64,000 nt of DNA. Origin: Streptomyces sp. NBC_00091 (GTDB lineage Bacteria; Actinomycetota; Actinomycetes; Streptomycetales; Streptomycetaceae). This document shows positions 43,932 through 51,857 of the stretch, one piece after another. The notes beneath the pieces were generated by a model. It was not told where the DNA came from. It ran no database searches and saw nothing but the letters and a program-made list of their open reading frames with translations. Location of the stretch: assembly GCF_026343185.1 (NCBI RefSeq), contig NZ_JAPEMA010000001.1, positions 4,650,001-4,714,000 on the forward strand. The letters are read 5' to 3'. Within the stretch, counting starts at the first letter, position 1; each line of letters begins with the position of its first letter. Both the position numbers and the translations under genes were made by a program.

Positions 43932-44593
43932 GCCGCCCGCCGCTGCGCATCGTCATCGCCGACGACGAGCGGATGGTCCGTACCGCCCTGCGGGTCATCC
44001 TCGACGCGGAACCAGACATGGAGGTGGTCGGCGAGGCGGCCACGGGCGCCGAGGCCGTCCCGCTGGTCCGCTCCCTGGCCCCCGACGTGGTGCTGATGGA
44101 CGTCCGGATGCCGGAGATCGACGGCATCCGGGCCACCGAGCAGATCCTGCGGGCGATGGCCGACCCGCCCCGGATCGTGGTCGTCACCACCTTCGAGAAC
44201 GACGCCTACGTCTATGACGCGCTGCGTGCCGGGGCCTGCGGGTTCCTCCTCAAGCGGGCCGACCCCGACGAGCTGATCGGAGCGGTCCGCCTCGTCGCCC
44301 GGGGGGACTCGCTGCTCTTCCCGGCCGCCGTCCGCTCCCTGGCCGCCGCTCACACGGCGGCCACCGCGCCCGCGGCGCCCGTCTGGGCGGCCCGGCTCAC
44401 CGACCGGGAGGCCGACGTCCTGCGGCTGATGGCCACCGGACTGTCCAACCACGAAATGAGCGAGCACCTCGGCGTCGGCCCGCAGACGGTCAAGACGCAC
44501 GTCGCCGCGGTCCTCGCCAAAACCGGCTCCCGCGACCGCACCCAGGCCGTCATCGCCGCCTACGAGGGGGGCTTCATCATGAGGAAAGGCTGA
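43928..44593 (+). CDS. LuxR/NarL-family response regulator
   Basis: A 221-residue cytoplasmic regulator. The receiver has D12, D13 and the phospho-acceptor D58 (LMDVRMPEIDG), T88 region VVVTTFEN and K near GFLLKRADP. The C-terminal helix-turn-helix is LTDREADVLRLMATGLSNHEMSEHLGV. Translation-coupled to the kinase. The penicillin-binding protein gene begins 62 bases downstream on the same strand, raising the possibility of a cell-wall link, though this is only positional. Confidence 0.93.
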   Translation: MSRPPLRIVIADDERMVRTALRVILDAEPDMEVVGEAATGAEAVPLVRSLAPDVVLMDVRMPEIDGIRATEQILRAMADPPRIVVVTTFENDAYVYDALRAGACGFLLKRADPDELIGAVRLVARGDSLLFPAAVRSLAAAHTAATAPAAPVWAARLTDREADVLRLMATGLSNHEMSEHLGVGPQTVKTHVAAVLAKTGSRDRTQAVIAAYEGGFIMRKG

Positions 44594-44655
44594 GAACCGG
44601 GCCACAATCGGGGCAGAGCGGAACGGGCGGGGGCGCTGGTACGTCCTTCTGGGGG

Positions 44656-46104
44656 ATGAACAAGACGATCAGGCGTGCGTCGGTCTTCTGTCTGCTTCTG
44701 GTGCTGGCCCTTTTGGTGCGGGTCACCTGGGTGCAGGCATACCAAGGCCAGGCCCTCGCAGACGACAAGAACAACCGGCGCAACCTCATCGGGCAGTACG
44801 AGAACCCGCTGGGGAACATCATCGTGGGCGGTGAGTCCATCACCGGTTCGACGAAGACGGGCGGAAAGGACTTCGGTTACAAGCGGACCTACGTGGACGG
44901 CCCGCTCTACGCGCCGGTCACCGGCTACAGCTCCCAGGCCTACGGCACGACCATGCTGGAGGGTGTCTACAAGAACATCCTGAACGGCTCGGACACCCGG
45001 CTCAAGACCATGATGGACATGCTCACCAACAAGCGGGCCGATCCGGGCAACGTCCTGACGACCATCGACAAGGGCGTGCAGAAGGCCGCCTTCGACGCGC
45101 TTGACGGCAAGCAGGGCGCGGCCGTGGCCATCGACCCGGCGACCGGACAGATCCTCGCGGTGGTCAACAACCCCTCCTTCGACCCGGGCCGGATCACGGG
45201 CGCCAACGACAAGGACGCCTGGGAGCAGCTGTCCGCCGACCAGGGCAAGGCCATGGAGAACGTGGCGCTGCGCAAGCCGCAGGCACCCGGCTCCACCTTC
45301 AAGCTGGTCACCCTCGCCGCGGCGATCGAGAACGGCCTGGTGACGAGCATCGACACGCCGACGGGCGTTCCCGGCGCGTACACGATCCCCGGCACCCGCA
45401 CACCGCTGCCCAGCGAGGCGGGCAACGAGGCCTGCAACAACGTCTCGCCCCGCACCGCCCTCAAGCTGTCCTGCAACAACGTCTTCGCGGAGCTCGCCTC
45501 CAAGCTCGGCCAGGACAAGATGCGGGCGATGGCGGAGAAGCTCGGCTTCAACACGCAGATCGACACTCCGGTCCGTACCAACCCGCCGAGCAAGTACCCC
45601 ACGAAGAAGATGTCGGTCGACCAGGTCGCGCAGACGGGTATCGGCCAGTTCGACGTACAGGCCACCCCGCTCCAGATGGCCATGGTGACCGCCGCGATCG
45701 AGAACGGCGGCAAGCTGGTCGCCCCGCACATGGTCTCCGAGGTCACCGACGCCGACGGCAACGTGCTGGAGGACTTCAAGGACCCGAAGAAGGAGCAGGT
45801 GATGAGCCCGAAGACGGCCTCGATGCTCCAGGACGCGATGCGCACCGTGGCCACCGAGGGTGGCGGCAAGCCCGCGCAGGTGGCGGGCGCCGAGGTGGGC
45901 GGCAAGACGGGTACCGCCCAGCGCGGCGTGAACAACAGCATCCCGCCGCTGGCCTGGTTCACCTCGTACGCCAAGGCGGGCGGCAAGCAGATCGCGGTGG
46001 CGGTGGTGGTCGAGAATTCGGACACCGACCGCTCCGAGATCGGCGGCGGCAAGCTGGCCGCGCCGGTCGCCCAGAAGATGATGGCGGCCTGGCTGAAGAA
46101 GTAG
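44656..46104 (+). CDS. Class B penicillin-binding protein (PbpA/FtsI-like)
   Basis: A peptidoglycan transpeptidase of 482 residues with one N-terminal membrane anchor (residues 7-28) and an extracellular body. A short dimerisation domain runs to about 150; the transpeptidase domain has STFK (S213, K216), SCN (272-274) and KTGT (417-420), all intact. It is shorter than FtsI and resembles the PbpA type that often sits near FtsW/RodA; here there is no such partner. Orphan class B PBPs of this kind are frequent in Streptomyces. ATG 44656 with GGGGG upstream. Confidence 0.94.
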   Translation: MNKTIRRASVFCLLLVLALLVRVTWVQAYQGQALADDKNNRRNLIGQYENPLGNIIVGGESITGSTKTGGKDFGYKRTYVDGPLYAPVTGYSSQAYGTTMLEGVYKNILNGSDTRLKTMMDMLTNKRADPGNVLTTIDKGVQKAAFDALDGKQGAAVAIDPATGQILAVVNNPSFDPGRITGANDKDAWEQLSADQGKAMENVALRKPQAPGSTFKLVTLAAAIENGLVTSIDTPTGVPGAYTIPGTRTPLPSEAGNEACNNVSPRTALKLSCNNVFAELASKLGQDKMRAMAEKLGFNTQIDTPVRTNPPSKYPTKKMSVDQVAQTGIGQFDVQATPLQMAMVTAAIENGGKLVAPHMVSEVTDADGNVLEDFKDPKKEQVMSPKTASMLQDAMRTVATEGGGKPAQVAGAEVGGKTGTAQRGVNNSIPPLAWFTSYAKAGGKQIAVAVVVENSDTDRSEIGGGKLAAPVAQKMMAAWLKK

Positions 46105-46124
46105 CCGCCACAGGCACGGCACGG

Positions 46125-46157
46125 ACGCGCCGGGAACCGACAGGGTTCCCGGCGCGT
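46125..46157 (+). terminator. Terminator after the penicillin-binding protein gene
   Basis: A perfect 14-base stem, ACGCGCCGGGAACC (46125-46138) and complement (46144-46157), with a 5-base loop, then TCCCCTTCC. Confidence 0.8.
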
Positions 46158-46167
46158 TCCCCTTCCC

Positions 46168-46659
46168 ATGATCAGGACCGCGCTCCCGACCGACCTCGAC
46201 GCCATCGCCGCCCTGCACACCCGGGCCCGCGCCACCTACTACCGGGGCCGCGTCCCCGAGGAGGCCTACGCGGGTGACGCGGAGCTGGCGCGCACCCGCG
46301 AGGGCTGGTCGCGGGCGGTGGCCCGCCCCGAGGCGCAGGGCCAGGTCCTGTGCGCGGAGCGGGACGGGGAGCTGACCGGGGTGGCGGCCTTCCGCACCGC
46401 CGACGGCGAGACCACCCTCACCCAGCTCCACGTCGACCCCGCCCACTGGCGCCGGGGCACCGGAGCCGCCCTGCACGCCGCCTGCCTCGCCGTCTGGCGC
46501 CGGGCCGGGATAGCGCGGGTCCGCCTGGAGGTCTACGAACACAACCTGCGCGCCCAGGCCTTCTACGCCTCCCACGGCTGGCGCCGGGACCCGGCGGCCA
46601 CCCCGTCCGGCTCCCACCGCACGCTCTGGCTGGAGGTCGGTCCGGCGTCCGGGGAATGA
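46168..46659 (+). CDS. GNAT family N-acetyltransferase
   Basis: A 163-residue acetyltransferase. The acetyl-CoA loop is LTQLHVDPAHWRRGTGAALHA (QLHVDP...RRGTG), and motif B reads YEHNLRAQAFYASHGWRRD. It resembles RimI/ElaA-type enzymes but the substrate is unknown. The ATG lies 10 bases beyond the preceding terminator, with no ribosome site, so it may be translated from a leaderless message or its own promoter is inside the terminator region. Confidence 0.88.
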   Translation: MIRTALPTDLDAIAALHTRARATYYRGRVPEEAYAGDAELARTREGWSRAVARPEAQGQVLCAERDGELTGVAAFRTADGETTLTQLHVDPAHWRRGTGAALHAACLAVWRRAGIARVRLEVYEHNLRAQAFYASHGWRRDPAATPSGSHRTLWLEVGPASGE

Positions 46660-46719
46660 GACGGGACCAGGGTTGGTTGAAGAAGAAACCGTTTGGTCGA
46701 CCTGGAGAGAAGAAGGAAC

Positions 46720-47427
46720 ATGCGCGTCGAGATCTGGAGCGACATCGCCTGCCCCTGGTGCTACATCGGCAAGGCCCGGTTCACGAAGGGGCTGGCTGAG
46801 TTCGCGCACCGCGACGAGGTGGAGGTCGTCTTCCGGTCCTTCGAGCTCGACCCGAACGGCGCCAAGGGCGTCACCGCTCCCGTCCTGGAGATGCTCGCCA
46901 AGAAGTACGGCCGCACCCTCGACGAGGCGCGCGGCATGGAGGAGCACGTCGCCGCCAGCGCCCGCGCCGAGGGGCTGGAGTACCGGACGGACGGCCGCGA
47001 CCACGGCAACACCTTCGACATCCACCGCCTGCTGCACCTGGCCGCCGCCCGCGGCCGGCAGGAGGAGCTGCTCGACCTCGCCTACCGCGCCAACTTCGCC
47101 GAGGAGCGCTCCGTCTTCGACCCCGAGGTGCTGCTCGCCCTCGCCGTGGAGGCCGGGCTGGACGAGGCCGAGGCCCGCGCGGTGCTCGCCGACGACTCCG
47201 CCTACGCGGACCAGGTGCGGGCCGACGAGCGCGAGGCGGCCGAACTGGGCGCCAACGCGGTGCCGTTCTTCGTCCTCGACCGCCGCTACGGCATCTCCGG
47301 CGGCCAGCCCGCCGAGGTGTTCACCCGGGCGCTGGAGCAGGCCTGGGCCGGGCGTGAGGTCGTGGAACCGGCCGCCGGCGCCGAGGCCTGCGAGCCCGAC
47401 GGGGCCTGCGCCGTCCCGGGGGCCTGA
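46720..47427 (+). CDS. FrnE-like DsbA family oxidoreductase
   Basis: A 235-residue thioredoxin-fold protein. The active site is CPWC (C11-C14) in SDIACPWCYIGKARF. The inserted helical region and the cis-Pro loop AVPFFVLDRRYGISGGQP near residue 185-200 fit the FrnE/2-hydroxychromene isomerase-like group. FrnE is linked with disulfide and stress chemistry, or with polyketide tailoring in its first description; no polyketide genes are here. It has no signal peptide, so it is cytosolic. ATG 46720 follows AGAAGG by about 5 bases. A long hairpin follows. Confidence 0.9.
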   Translation: MRVEIWSDIACPWCYIGKARFTKGLAEFAHRDEVEVVFRSFELDPNGAKGVTAPVLEMLAKKYGRTLDEARGMEEHVAASARAEGLEYRTDGRDHGNTFDIHRLLHLAAARGRQEELLDLAYRANFAEERSVFDPEVLLALAVEAGLDEAEARAVLADDSAYADQVRADEREAAELGANAVPFFVLDRRYGISGGQPAEVFTRALEQAWAGREVVEPAAGAEACEPDGACAVPGA

Positions 47428-47444
47428 GCCTGCGTCCTCCCGTC

Positions 47445-47480
47445 CGGGGCGCCCGCGTACCTGCCGTACCGGGCGCCCCG
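47445..47480 (+). terminator. Hairpin after the DsbA-like gene
   Basis: CGGGGCGCCCG (47445-47455) pairs with CGGGCGCCCCG (47470-47480); inside, GTAC (47457-47460) can pair with GTAC (47466-47469), leaving a small loop and one bulged base. Confidence 0.65.
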
Positions 47481-47647
47481 CCGTACCGCCCGTAGCGCCC
47501 CGGGCCGCTCGGCGCGCCCGCCCGGCGGCCCGGCCGTAGGCTGGACGTACACGCGCACGGCGCAGGCACCGGCCTGCTCGCAGTGCGTCAGTTCGCTTCG
47601 GTTTCAACCAACTCGGGGACCCGACTCCTTTGCGGAAGGAGGCCCCG

Positions 47648-49540
47648 ATGACCGCCAAGAAGCGTTCGTCCGCCAAGTCCCGTGCCGCCACACCGGCGGA
47701 CGGGCAGGACAGGCTCATCGGCCTGGCCAAGCAGTACATCCGTACCCACGGGTCCGCTTATCTCAAGGACCCGAACATCTCCTCGATAGGCATCGGCTAC
47801 AAGGAGACGGAAAAGGGGAAGCGGACCAAGGAACTCACCCTCCAGTTCACGGTCGACACGAAGGTGCGTCCAGAGGGGATGAGGGAGCTCGGCACCACGG
47901 AGATACCCGAGGCCATCGACATCGGCGACGGCCTCACGCTGCACACCGACGTGATCGAGCGCAGTTACCAGCCGCACTTCCTCGTCGTCGCCGAGGCCCA
48001 GACGCCGGAGCGGCAGAAGCGCGTCGACCCGGTCCGTCCGGGAGTGAGCGTCGGGAGCGTCCGTCTGCACGCCGGGACCCTCGGATGCATCGTCTTCGAC
48101 AAGAACGACGGTGCCACCTGCCTGCTGAGCAACTGGCACGTCCTGAACGGCGGGGAGGGTCAGGCGGGCGACCAGATCGTCCAGCCGGGCACGGACGACG
48201 ACAGCCGCTTCGCAGCGAACCGCCTCGGCGCCCTGAGGCGCGCCCACCTCGGCACGGTCGGCGACTGCGCGGTGTCGACGATCACCGACCGCGGCGTCGA
48301 GACCGACATCCTCGGCCTCGGGGTCACGCCGAAACAGCTGGGCGAGCCGCACATCGGCGACAAGGTCGTCAAGTCCGGGCGGACCACCGGCGTCACGCAC
48401 GGGATCGTGACCCGTCCCTTCGTCAAGGTCCGCGTCCCCTACGGGCCGCCGGTCGGGACGAAGGAGATCGAGTGCTTCGAGATCGGCCCCGACCCCCGCC
48501 ACCCGCCGTCCGGCGGTGAGATCAGCACCTTCGGCGACTCCGGTTCGGCCTGGATGTTCAAGACGCGCTCGGGCAAGCCATCGGACGTACTGGCCGGCCT
48601 GCACTTCGGCGGCGAGGACGAATCCGATCCCGTGGACCGGGCGCTCGCCTGCTTCCCGCGCGCGGTGTTCGAGCAGCTGAAGGTCACCCTGGAGGCGCCG
48701 TCCACCGCCTCGCTGGAATCCCTGACCGGGTACGACCCGGGTTTCCTCGTCGTACCGGTCGGCACGCCGTCGCTCAACCCGTCGATCAAGGACACCGCGG
48801 TACTGCTCGACGGCTCCGAGGTGATTCCGTACACCCACTTCTCGCTGGCGCTGAGCAAGCTGCGGCGCTTCGCGATCTGGGTGGCCTGGAACATAGACGG
48901 CGGCGCGCTCAAGGCGCTCGACCGTCCCAGGAACTTCTTCAAGGACCCGCGCCTGCCGTCCGGGGTGCAGGTCGACAACGACCTGTACAAGGACAAGGGT
49001 GGCAAGGTCAACCGCCTCGACCGGGGCCACATAGCGCGCCGCGCGGACCTCTGCTGGGGTCCGCTGCCCGAGGCGCAGCGGGCCAACAAGGACTCCTTCT
49101 TCTACACCAACATCGCTCCGCAGATGGACGACTTCAACCAGAGCCTGCGCGGCGGCATCTGGGGAAAGCTGGAGGACGCGGTGTTCGAGGACGTCCAGGT
49201 CGACGACCTCAGGGTCAGCGTGTTCGGCGGGCCGGTCTTCCAGGAGGACGACCGGGAATTCCGCGGCGTGCGGCTCCCGCGCGCGTTCTGGAAGGTCATC
49301 GCCTACTCCGAACACGGCACGTTCAAGGCCAAGGCCTTCCTGCTGGCGCAGAACATCGTCCTGCCGGAAGCCCTGGAACTCGACGAGTTCCGGGTGTTCC
49401 AGGTCAAGCTCACGGAGGTCCAGAAGCAGGCCCACATCCGCTTCCCCGCCGTGATGACGGACGCGGACACCCTGGTGGTACCGGAATCCATGGAGGAACG
49501 TGCCCCGCTGGAGAGCCAGGCCGACATCGACTGGAGCTGA
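47648..49540 (+). CDS. Trypsin-like serine protease fused to a DNA/RNA non-specific endonuclease
   Basis: A 630-residue two-enzyme protein without signal peptide or membrane helix. Residues 1-110 form a small beta domain (ISSIGIGYKE, KELTLQFTVDTKV) often seen before cytosolic trypsin-like proteases. The chymotrypsin-fold protease (about 125-345) has the full triad H164 (SNWHV), D206 (GDCAV) and S298 (FGDSGSAW). Residues 375-620 are a beta-beta-alpha-metal nuclease of the NucA/Serratia type: DRGH 458-461, N488 (TNIAPQ), N497, W505 and E509. The start is firm: AAGGAGG lies 4-5 bases before ATG 47648. Intracellular placement and linked catalytic domains suggest a toxin- or defence-type effector released by proteolysis. 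No partner gene is obvious. Confidence 0.88.
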   Translation: MTAKKRSSAKSRAATPADGQDRLIGLAKQYIRTHGSAYLKDPNISSIGIGYKETEKGKRTKELTLQFTVDTKVRPEGMRELGTTEIPEAIDIGDGLTLHTDVIERSYQPHFLVVAEAQTPERQKRVDPVRPGVSVGSVRLHAGTLGCIVFDKNDGATCLLSNWHVLNGGEGQAGDQIVQPGTDDDSRFAANRLGALRRAHLGTVGDCAVSTITDRGVETDILGLGVTPKQLGEPHIGDKVVKSGRTTGVTHGIVTRPFVKVRVPYGPPVGTKEIECFEIGPDPRHPPSGGEISTFGDSGSAWMFKTRSGKPSDVLAGLHFGGEDESDPVDRALACFPRAVFEQLKVTLEAPSTASLESLTGYDPGFLVVPVGTPSLNPSIKDTAVLLDGSEVIPYTHFSLALSKLRRFAIWVAWNIDGGALKALDRPRNFFKDPRLPSGVQVDNDLYKDKGGKVNRLDRGHIARRADLCWGPLPEAQRANKDSFFYTNIAPQMDDFNQSLRGGIWGKLEDAVFEDVQVDDLRVSVFGGPVFQEDDREFRGVRLPRAFWKVIAYSEHGTFKAKAFLLAQNIVLPEALELDEFRVFQVKLTEVQKQAHIRFPAVMTDADTLVVPESMEERAPLESQADIDWS

Positions 49541-49576
49541 GCCGCCCCGGCCACCATCCCATAAGTATCGCTTTGG

Positions 49577-49588
49577 TTGCGTACGCAA
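49577..49588. promoter_or_regulatory. Perfect 12-base palindrome in a promoter-like AT-richer gap
   Basis: TTGCGTACGCAA is self-complementary and stands 47 bases before the aminotransferase start, in a stretch visibly richer in A and T than its surroundings (49560-49620). It could be an operator for the aminotransferase gene. Confidence 0.4.
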
Positions 49589-49634
49589 AACTCGGCAATG
49601 GACTTTTAGTTGGTGTCCGCGCAGAGTGGACGGC

Positions 49635-50702
49635 ATGGATCTTCCGCTCTCCCACGTGTCCCGCGTGTGCGCCGCCGAGTTCGCGCACTCCACCACCTTC
49701 CTCAACACCGCCGGCGCCGGGGTGCTCCCGCGCTCCGCCGTCGCCGCGGTACGGGAGCTGGCCGAGGCGGCGGGGGCCGGACTGCCTGCCGGGGCCGGCG
49801 ACTTCGGCATCGTCGAGCGGGTGCGGGCCGCCTTCGCCCGGCTGGTCTCGGTCGACCCGCGGCGCGCCGCCGTCGGCTCGTCCGTCGCCGTCCACGTGGG
49901 CCTGATCGCGGCCTCCCTGCCCGCCGGCGCCGAAATCCTGGTGCCCGAGCGGGACTTCGCCTCCGTCATGAACCCCTTCGTGCTCCGCGGCGACCTCAAG
50001 GTCCGCTTCGCCCCGCTGGAATCCCTCGCCGAAGCCGTCCGCCCCGACACCACCCTCGTCGCACTGAGCGCCGTCCAGTCCGCCGACGGCCGCACCGCGG
50101 ACCTCGCCGCGGTCCGTACGGCGACCGCCGCGCACGGGGCGCGGATGCTCGTGGACGCCACCCAGGCCGCCGGCTGGCTGCCCTTCGACGCCTCGCCGTA
50201 CGAGTACACCGTCACCGGCGGCTACAAGTGGCTGCTCGGCGGCCGCGGCGCCTCGTACCTGACGGTCTCGGAGGAGGCCCAGCCCGGACTGACCCCGCTG
50301 CACGCCGGCTGGGTGGCGGCCGAGTCCAAGTGGGACGCCGTCTACGGCCCCATGCGGCAACTGGCCGGGGACGCCCGCCGCTTCGACGAGTCCGCGGCCT
50401 TCCTCCCCTACCACGCCGCCGAGCCCTCGCTGGCGCTGCTGGAGCGGATCGGCATCGATGCCGTCCACGCCCACGACACCGCCCTCGCCGCCCGCTACCG
50501 GGCCGGGCTCTCCCGCCTCGGCCATGAGCCCGTCCCCGGCGACGCCGCCATCGTCTCGGTACCCGGCCTGGCCCACCGGCAGCCCGACCTGGCGGCCGCC
50601 GGGATCCACACCTCCGCCCGCGACGGAGCCCTGCGGGCCTCCTTCCACCTCTACAACACCGAGGCGGACGTGGACCGGCTGCTGGACGTGCTGGCCGGCT
50701 GA
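49635..50702 (+). CDS. Class V aminotransferase-fold PLP enzyme (EgtE/isopenicillin-N-epimerase-like)
   Basis: A 355-residue PLP protein. The cofactor lysine is in VTGGYKWLLGGRG, with the Asp-Ala-x-Gln strand LVDATQAAGW before it and TTFLNTAGAGVLP at the start. This pattern fits cysteine desulfurase-like lyases, such as the ergothioneine lyase EgtE, and isopenicillin N epimerase-like proteins; the catalytic Cys of desulfurases is not seen. No egt genes are nearby. ATG 49635. It converges on the second class V gene, 20 bases away. Confidence 0.85.
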   Translation: MDLPLSHVSRVCAAEFAHSTTFLNTAGAGVLPRSAVAAVRELAEAAGAGLPAGAGDFGIVERVRAAFARLVSVDPRRAAVGSSVAVHVGLIAASLPAGAEILVPERDFASVMNPFVLRGDLKVRFAPLESLAEAVRPDTTLVALSAVQSADGRTADLAAVRTATAAHGARMLVDATQAAGWLPFDASPYEYTVTGGYKWLLGGRGASYLTVSEEAQPGLTPLHAGWVAAESKWDAVYGPMRQLAGDARRFDESAAFLPYHAAEPSLALLERIGIDAVHAHDTALAARYRAGLSRLGHEPVPGDAAIVSVPGLAHRQPDLAAAGIHTSARDGALRASFHLYNTEADVDRLLDVLAG

Positions 50703-50722
50703 CCGGCAGGCGGACCCGGAAG

Positions 50723-51793
50723 CTACCCCCAGGCCGCCGAGGCCGCCGCCAGCGCCGCCGCCGGATCGGCGTCCAGGGCACGGGCCAGCGCCCCCAGGGC
50801 CGCCCCGACCGCCTCCGGCGAGGCCGCCGGGCCGTAGTGGTTGACCCGGACCATCTCCTGGGCCAGCGCCCCGCCGCCCGCCGCGAGGGGGGCCGCCGGG
50901 TCCGCCGCCAGGGCCTTGGCCACCACCAGCGAGGCGTCCGCGACCCGCAGCGTGGTCGCCACCGGGGCGGCCTGCGCGGTGAGGCCCACCCACGGGGCGA
51001 TGCCGAGCGCCGCCGCGCCCGCCCGGGTGGCCCGGGCGGCCGCGGCGTGCCGCTCCAGCACGCCCGCCAGACCCTCGCCCGCGATCCGGTCCAGGCACGC
51101 CTCCAGCGCCAGCATCTCCAGCTGCGCGGGCGCGTGGAGCAGCGTCTTGCGCCCGCCGTCGATCCAGCGCTCCTTCCAGTCCAGCAGGGACAGGTACGAG
51201 CGCCGCGGAGCCGCCGGGTTCTCGGCGAACCGGGCCCAGGCACGGTCCGAGACCGACACCGCCGAAACGCCCGCCGGGCCGCCCATCGCCTTCTGCGCGC
51301 CGATCACGCACAGGTCCACGCCCCACGCGTCCGGCAGCAGCGGCTCGGCGCCCACCGAGGCGACCGCGTCCAGCATGAACAGCGCCCCGTGGGCCCGTAC
51401 GGCCTCGCCGATCTCCGCGACCGGATTGGTGTTGCCGGTGGCCGCCTCGGCGTGCACCAGCGAGACGAAGTCGATCTCCGGGTGCGCGGCCAGGGCCCGG
51501 GCCACCTGCTCGCCGGTCACCGCGGTGTCGAAGGGCACCGCCAGGTCCACCACGCGCGCCCCGGCGTCGCGCAGCCAGTTGCCGAAGGTGGTCCCGTACG
51601 GCCCGGTGACGATGTTCAGCGCCGTCGAACCCGGCCGCGCCCCCGAGCGGATGCACCCCTCCAGCGGGAGCAGCGCCTCGCCCTGGGTGATCACCACGTC
51701 CTGCCGGGTGCCGAGGAGCCGGGCGACCCCCTGCTCGATCGACGCGAAGCGCTCGGCGGTGAGCGGCGGGAGGTCCAGGAGGGGGTGGGTCAC
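50723..51793 (-). CDS. Class V aminotransferase, alanine-glyoxylate/serine-pyruvate type
   Basis: A 356-residue PLP enzyme. The lysine is in CVIGAQKAMGGPAGVSAVS, preceded by FMLDAVASVGAEPLL (the conserved Asp) and HAEAATGNTNPV. MVRVNHYGPAA near the C-terminus is the family arginine region. These are markers of AGAT/SPT-like aminotransferases (including PucG). GTG 51793 (VTHPLLDLPPL) follows GAAGAGAG by about 8 bases. It is divergent from the amidohydrolase at 51858, with which it shares a 64-base promoter gap. Confidence 0.88.
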   Translation of the reverse strand: MTHPLLDLPPLTAERFASIEQGVARLLGTRQDVVITQGEALLPLEGCIRSGARPGSTALNIVTGPYGTTFGNWLRDAGARVVDLAVPFDTAVTGEQVARALAAHPEIDFVSLVHAEAATGNTNPVAEIGEAVRAHGALFMLDAVASVGAEPLLPDAWGVDLCVIGAQKAMGGPAGVSAVSVSDRAWARFAENPAAPRRSYLSLLDWKERWIDGGRKTLLHAPAQLEMLALEACLDRIAGEGLAGVLERHAAAARATRAGAAALGIAPWVGLTAQAAPVATTLRVADASLVVAKALAADPAAPLAAGGGALAQEMVRVNHYGPAASPEAVGAALGALARALDADPAAALAAASAAWG

Positions 51794-51857
51794 GGTGGTG
51801 CTCTCTTCGTCCGGGGTTTCCGGTCGAGCGTACCCAGGGCGCACGTACAGTGCCGAC

